From Sphingobacteriaceae bacterium (GTDB lineage Bacteria; Bacteroidota; Bacteroidia; B-17B0; Aurantibacillaceae), in assembly GCA_025360355.1 (NCBI GenBank), contig JANYCL010000472.1, forward strand, positions 1 to 9,748: a stretch of DNA of 9,748 bases, written 5' to 3'. Below, piece after piece: positions 6,722 through 9,748 of the stretch. The translations under genes and the position numbers were made by a program. Numbering within the stretch: the first letter of the stretch is position 1; every line of letters begins with the position of its first letter. The notes beneath the pieces are model-generated. The model was not told where the DNA came from. It did not search any database and was given only the letters and a program-made list of their open reading frames with translations.

Positions 6722-6753
6722 AAAAAAGCCGTTCATTTATGAACGGCTTTTTT
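6722..6753 (+). terminator. Rho-independent terminator (bidirectional)
   Basis: A perfect GC-containing stem GCCGTTCA (6728-6735) and TGAACGGC (6740-6747) with a 4-base TTTA loop is flanked by six A (6722-6727) and six T (6748-6753), which extend the pairing to 14 bp. It follows the second paralogous cargo gene by about 60 bases and should end that transcript. The A-tract makes it usable from the other strand too, but no minus-strand gene faces it here. Confidence 0.92.
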
Positions 6754-6828
6754 GCTCATTTTCAGGGGCATTTCAGTCAATAAAAGGGCTTTTTGCCATA
6801 TTTATTTAAGCCGAGGCAAAATAAAAGG

Positions 6829-6836
6829 TAAATTTG
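6829..6836 (+). promoter_or_regulatory. -7 promoter element of the Fn3/type B gene
   Basis: TAAATTTG matches the Bacteroidota -7 word TAnnTTTG exactly and lies 28 bases before the TTG start at 6864, just beyond the terminator. That placement implies an independent promoter with a leader of about 20 bases. No clear -33 TTTG is found at the usual spacing. Confidence 0.45.
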
Positions 6837-6863
6837 TACGTTAAACAGATGTATTCCAATTAA

Positions 6864-8900
6864 TTGAGATTATTTTTCAGCATATTATTTTTCTGTTTGG
6901 TTTCACTTACCAAATCTCAGGTTGCACCGCCAAGTTTACGTTGCATTGCATGCGGTGCTGCTGGTGACTTAACACTTACGTGGATAATTCCATCTGATCC
7001 GGGCGGACAATTTTTTAGTTACGAAATTTATCGGTCTGCTGTATTTGCAGGACCATATACATCGGTTGGAAGTGTTAGTACATATACTGCTAATACATTC
7101 ACAAATATTGGCGCGGCAGGAAATTTACAGGCAAAATATTATTTCATAAAAACACGATGGGGTGCAGCCGGAACAAATACTTCAGTTGCTTCTGATACCG
7201 TGCGTTCAATATATTTAAATTTAGGAGGAGCAAATACAGGTACAGCAACTTTAGTTTATAATAATTTGCATACACCAAAATTACCAACAACTGTAACTAA
7301 TTTTACTCTTAATAAACAACAGCTTCCAAATCCGGCATGGACAGTTTTGCAAACAACGCCTCTTACAAATTATTCTGAAATAATTTCGCGTTGTAATGTT
7401 TCTAACAATTATCAAATTCTGCAAGCCGATGCAAGCGGATGTTTATCTACTTCAAATATTTCAGGAGCAAATTTTAAAGATCAAACACCACCTGATCCGG
7501 GACCAATACAAGGATTATTAGATTCGGTAAGTGTAAATGCCACCGGACAAAGTGTTTTGGGTTGGACAGCCTCATCGTATCCTGATTGCTATGCTTATGT
7601 AATTTATCAGTTTGTTGGTTCTTCCGCGTGGTCTTCTATTGATACGGTTTATGGAATTAATAATACGATCTATACAACTACTTCTACAATTGCTAATACT
7701 GCTTCCACAAATTACGCAATAGCCCCTATGGATAGTTGTGGAAATATAGGACTGTTAAGTACAAATCCGCAAAGCACCATGCTTTTAAAAAGTAACTACA
7801 ATGTTTGTGCGCGCACAACTAATCTTACATGGACCGCTTATAATAATATCCCTTTAGGTGTTTCGCATTATCAAATTTATTGTTCAATAAATGCCGGTCC
7901 GTTTTTATATTTAAGTTCAAGTACAGTCACAGCGTATCAGCATACAAATTTAACTCCCGGAAAAACTTATTGTTATACAGTGCGTGTGTTTAATGCGTTT
8001 GGTGCTATTACATCTACATCAAATCGTTCGTGTTTGGTTGCAACCGCACCGCCTGCAAGTTCTTTTGTATATTTAAAATCGGTAAGTGTAGATCCTGATC
8101 AAAGCGTAACAGTAACTTTATATTGCGATACTTTAGTTCCTTGTCGCGGATTTAATATTTATAAATCGGAAGACGGGATTTCATTTGGTTCACTCGCGTT
8201 TGTGCCTTACAATGGATACGCAACTTTGCGTTATAACGATCAAAGTGTTTCAACTTCACAAAAAAGTTATTTTTACAAAGCTGAGGTTCTTGATAGCTGC
8301 GGCAATTCGCGTTTCGTGAGTAATATTGGAAAAACTATTTTATTGCATGTTAAAAACGACAACGATAAAATATTCAATAATAATTTATCGTGGAATGATT
8401 ATTCTTCGTGGACCGCAGGTGTAGCCGGTTATTTTGTTTTCAGAATTGTGAATGATGCAGTTAATCCTGTGCCTGTAGATTTTGTTCCGTATGGTATTAC
8501 AACTTATACCGATAATGTTGAAGACATTGTAAAGGAAAGCGGAAAGGTTGGTTATTATGTTTCAGCGGTTGAAGGTTTTGGGAATCCTTATGGTTTTCAG
8601 GCTTCCAGTAGTTCAAATGTTGCAGAGGCTTATGTAGAGGCTAAAGTATTTGTTCCAAATTCATTTACTCCTAAAGGCGAAAACAGAATTTGGCTGCCGG
8701 TAGCGCAGTTTGTTGAAAAAACAGATTATCATGTTACGGTATTTAACCGCTGGGGCGCGAAAGTTTTCGAAACTACTTCCGATACGGAAGGGTGGAATGG
8801 TTCAGGAATGGAAGATAACACCTATGTTTATTTGATCCAGTATAAAAATTCACGCGGCGAATTCATCGAGTTGAAGGGAACAGTTACCATGGTACGGTAA
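6864..8900 (+). CDS. Multi-Fn3 secreted protein with T9SS type B sorting domain
   Basis: A 678-residue predicted surface or secreted protein. Residues 1-19 are a signal peptide (MRLFFSILFFCLVSLTKS/Q). Then come several fibronectin-III-like modules, roughly 22-114, 212-310, 311-395, 400-494 and 495-590, recognisable by repeated patterns such as LTWTAYNNIP..VSHYQIY and LSWNDYSSWTAGVAGYFVFR. DSCGN recurs at 290-294 and 477-481. Residues 593-678 are the type B (gliding-motility-associated, CHU_C-like) sorting domain: VFVPNSFTPKGENRIW, VTVFNRWGAKVFE, GWNG, then the end GTVTMVR. The stretch from about 115 to 210 is less clear and may be a further, poorly conserved module. The only sensible start is TTG at 6864: the in-frame ATG at 6849 is cut off by TAA at 6861. 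Proteins of this kind are adhesin-like or structural; no catalytic motif is seen. It is the only type B cargo here. Confidence 0.88.
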   Translation: MRLFFSILFFCLVSLTKSQVAPPSLRCIACGAAGDLTLTWIIPSDPGGQFFSYEIYRSAVFAGPYTSVGSVSTYTANTFTNIGAAGNLQAKYYFIKTRWGAAGTNTSVASDTVRSIYLNLGGANTGTATLVYNNLHTPKLPTTVTNFTLNKQQLPNPAWTVLQTTPLTNYSEIISRCNVSNNYQILQADASGCLSTSNISGANFKDQTPPDPGPIQGLLDSVSVNATGQSVLGWTASSYPDCYAYVIYQFVGSSAWSSIDTVYGINNTIYTTTSTIANTASTNYAIAPMDSCGNIGLLSTNPQSTMLLKSNYNVCARTTNLTWTAYNNIPLGVSHYQIYCSINAGPFLYLSSSTVTAYQHTNLTPGKTYCYTVRVFNAFGAITSTSNRSCLVATAPPASSFVYLKSVSVDPDQSVTVTLYCDTLVPCRGFNIYKSEDGISFGSLAFVPYNGYATLRYNDQSVSTSQKSYFYKAEVLDSCGNSRFVSNIGKTILLHVKNDNDKIFNNNLSWNDYSSWTAGVAGYFVFRIVNDAVNPVPVDFVPYGITTYTDNVEDIVKESGKVGYYVSAVEGFGNPYGFQASSSSNVAEAYVEAKVFVPNSFTPKGENRIWLPVAQFVEKTDYHVTVFNRWGAKVFETTSDTEGWNGSGMEDNTYVYLIQYKNSRGEFIELKGTVTMVR

Positions 8901-8953
8901 TTTCAACATCTGTTTCGTTTATAAGTATCTTCTTTAATTTTATTTCGTTCATA

Positions 8954-8992
8954 ATGTAAAGGTATTTTTGCTTTAATGCGTTTGCTTTACAT
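8954..8992 (+). promoter_or_regulatory. -7 element and inverted repeat around the vWA gene start
   Basis: TATTTTTG (8963-8970) fits TAnnTTTG exactly but ends only 5 bases before the ATG at 8976, so a transcript from it would be almost leaderless. It sits inside an 8-bp perfect inverted repeat, ATGTAAAG (8954-8961) and CTTTACAT (8985-8992), which also encloses the start codon. In an AT-rich gap both could be chance, and the gene might instead be read through from the type B gene 75 bases upstream. Confidence 0.3.
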
Positions 8993-9748
8993 CATATTCA
9001 TTTTTTGTTTTGGGTTTTCTGTTTTTTCACAATCTAAAAAATCAGAAAAAATTACGCGGGTGTTATTTGTTTTTGATGCAAGCCGGAGTATGATAAATAA
9101 TCATGGCAACATAAGCAGAATGGAAGGCGCAAAAAAATTATTTTATAAGTTTGTTGATAGTTTAGCCATACAAAAAAACATGCAGTTTGCTTTGCGTATG
9201 TATGGTCATACTGTAAAATATCCTCCGGGCGATTGTGGTGATTCTAAATTAATTATTCCGTTTGGGAAAAATAATGTAGCAGCGATAAAACAAAAAGTAA
9301 GCGAGGCCACGCCAACCGGTATAACACCAATTGAACATTCGTTAACTGAATCTGCTAATGATTTTCCGGACAACAAAGCAGTGAACATGATCATTCTAAT
9401 TACAGATGGCATTGAAGAATGCGGTGGTGATCCCTGTAAAGCAAGACAAAAATTAATCGAAAAAGGCATAGTATTTAAACCATTCATCATCGGGATCGGT
9501 TTAACCGTTGAACAAATAAAAACATTTGAATGCGTTGGAACTTATTTTGATTACGATAACACGAATACATTTACTGACATTACTCAGATCGTCATTAAAC
9601 AAAAATTAAATAAAACAAGTGCGCAGGTAAATTTGCTGGATGTAAATTCAAAACCAAATGAAACCAATGTAAACATGACCTTTTACGACGTAAAAAAGGA
9701 TCAATACGTTTATAATTACATGCACACATTAAATTACCAAAATAATCC
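8976..9748 (+). CDS. Secreted von Willebrand factor A domain protein (3' end missing)
   Basis: The first 257 codons of a protein that runs off the right edge. Residues 1-18 are a signal peptide (MRLLYIIFIFCFGFSVFS/Q). A vWA domain spans about 27-205, with an intact metal-ion-dependent adhesion site: DASRS (D34, S36, S38), a threonine in TGITPIEHSL (probably T117), and D144 in ILITDGIEEC. The segment after it, ECGGDPCKARQKL, and the earlier YPPGDCGDSKL contain C87, C149 and C154, which may pair in the periplasm or outside; this cysteine-bearing pattern recurs in bacterial secreted vWA proteins. The frame continues past residue 210 into a probable beta-rich region. The ATG at 8976 is chosen because it begins the signal peptide. 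Such domains bind protein partners through a divalent metal; the partner is unknown, and any C-terminal sorting domain lies outside the window. Confidence 0.85.
   Translation, partial: MRLLYIIFIFCFGFSVFSQSKKSEKITRVLFVFDASRSMINNHGNISRMEGAKKLFYKFVDSLAIQKNMQFALRMYGHTVKYPPGDCGDSKLIIPFGKNNVAAIKQKVSEATPTGITPIEHSLTESANDFPDNKAVNMIILITDGIEECGGDPCKARQKLIEKGIVFKPFIIGIGLTVEQIKTFECVGTYFDYDNTNTFTDITQIVIKQKLNKTSAQVNLLDVNSKPNETNVNMTFYDVKKDQYVYNYMHTLNYQNN

Noticed and set aside
8885..8894. 10-bp palindrome TACCATGGTA
   Set aside because: It encodes the conserved V-T-M-V end of the type B sorting domain, so protein constraint explains it.
9206..9490. 94-codon open frame on the minus strand
   Set aside because: Antisense to the vWA domain, whose MIDAS residues show that the plus frame is the real one.

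Overview
The window looks like chromosomal DNA from a member of the Bacteroidota. The DNA is AT-rich. Four proteins carry C-terminal type IX secretion (T9SS) sorting domains, three of type A and one of type B (gliding-motility-associated). Several genes are preceded by the Bacteroidota -7 promoter word TAnnTTTG rather than by sigma-70 hexamers, and Shine-Dalgarno sequences are weak or absent. A genus cannot be named from this sequence.

Layout. (1) 1-90 is the 3' end of an unidentified gene, followed by an intergenic stretch with two small arrays of 8-bp periodicity. (2) 221-823 (minus) is a small secreted protein with an Fn3-like domain and a type A sorting domain. (3) 1004-3100 (plus) is a tight three-gene unit with overlapping stops and starts: an M20-family dipeptidase, a small three-helix membrane protein and an LEA type 2-like lipoprotein. 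(4) 3164-4445 (plus) is a divergent ECF-type sigma factor whose end overlaps the gene of a single-pass membrane protein, probably its anti-sigma or partner. (5) 4573-6660 (plus) is a tandem pair of paralogous T9SS type A cargo proteins that share an N-terminal region I cannot assign to a named domain. The pair ends with a hairpin repeat and a very clear intrinsic terminator. (6) 6864-8900 (plus) is a 678-residue multi-Fn3 protein with a type B sorting domain and a TTG start. (7) 8976 to the window end is the first 257 codons of a secreted von Willebrand factor A protein with an intact MIDAS.

How they may work together. The cargo proteins would cross the inner membrane by Sec and the outer membrane by T9SS, ending at the cell surface or in the medium. 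The sigma/membrane-protein pair lies directly upstream of the two paralogous cargo genes, and the first cargo gene has its own TAnnTTTG promoter overlapped by an inverted repeat. Control of the cargo by the sigma pair is a position-based hypothesis only. The peptidase operon looks like general peptide turnover plus envelope proteins. No tRNA, rRNA, CRISPR array, insertion sequence or phage gene was found. No gap without a gene exceeds 300 bases; the longest (6661-6863) holds a hairpin repeat, the terminator and a promoter.
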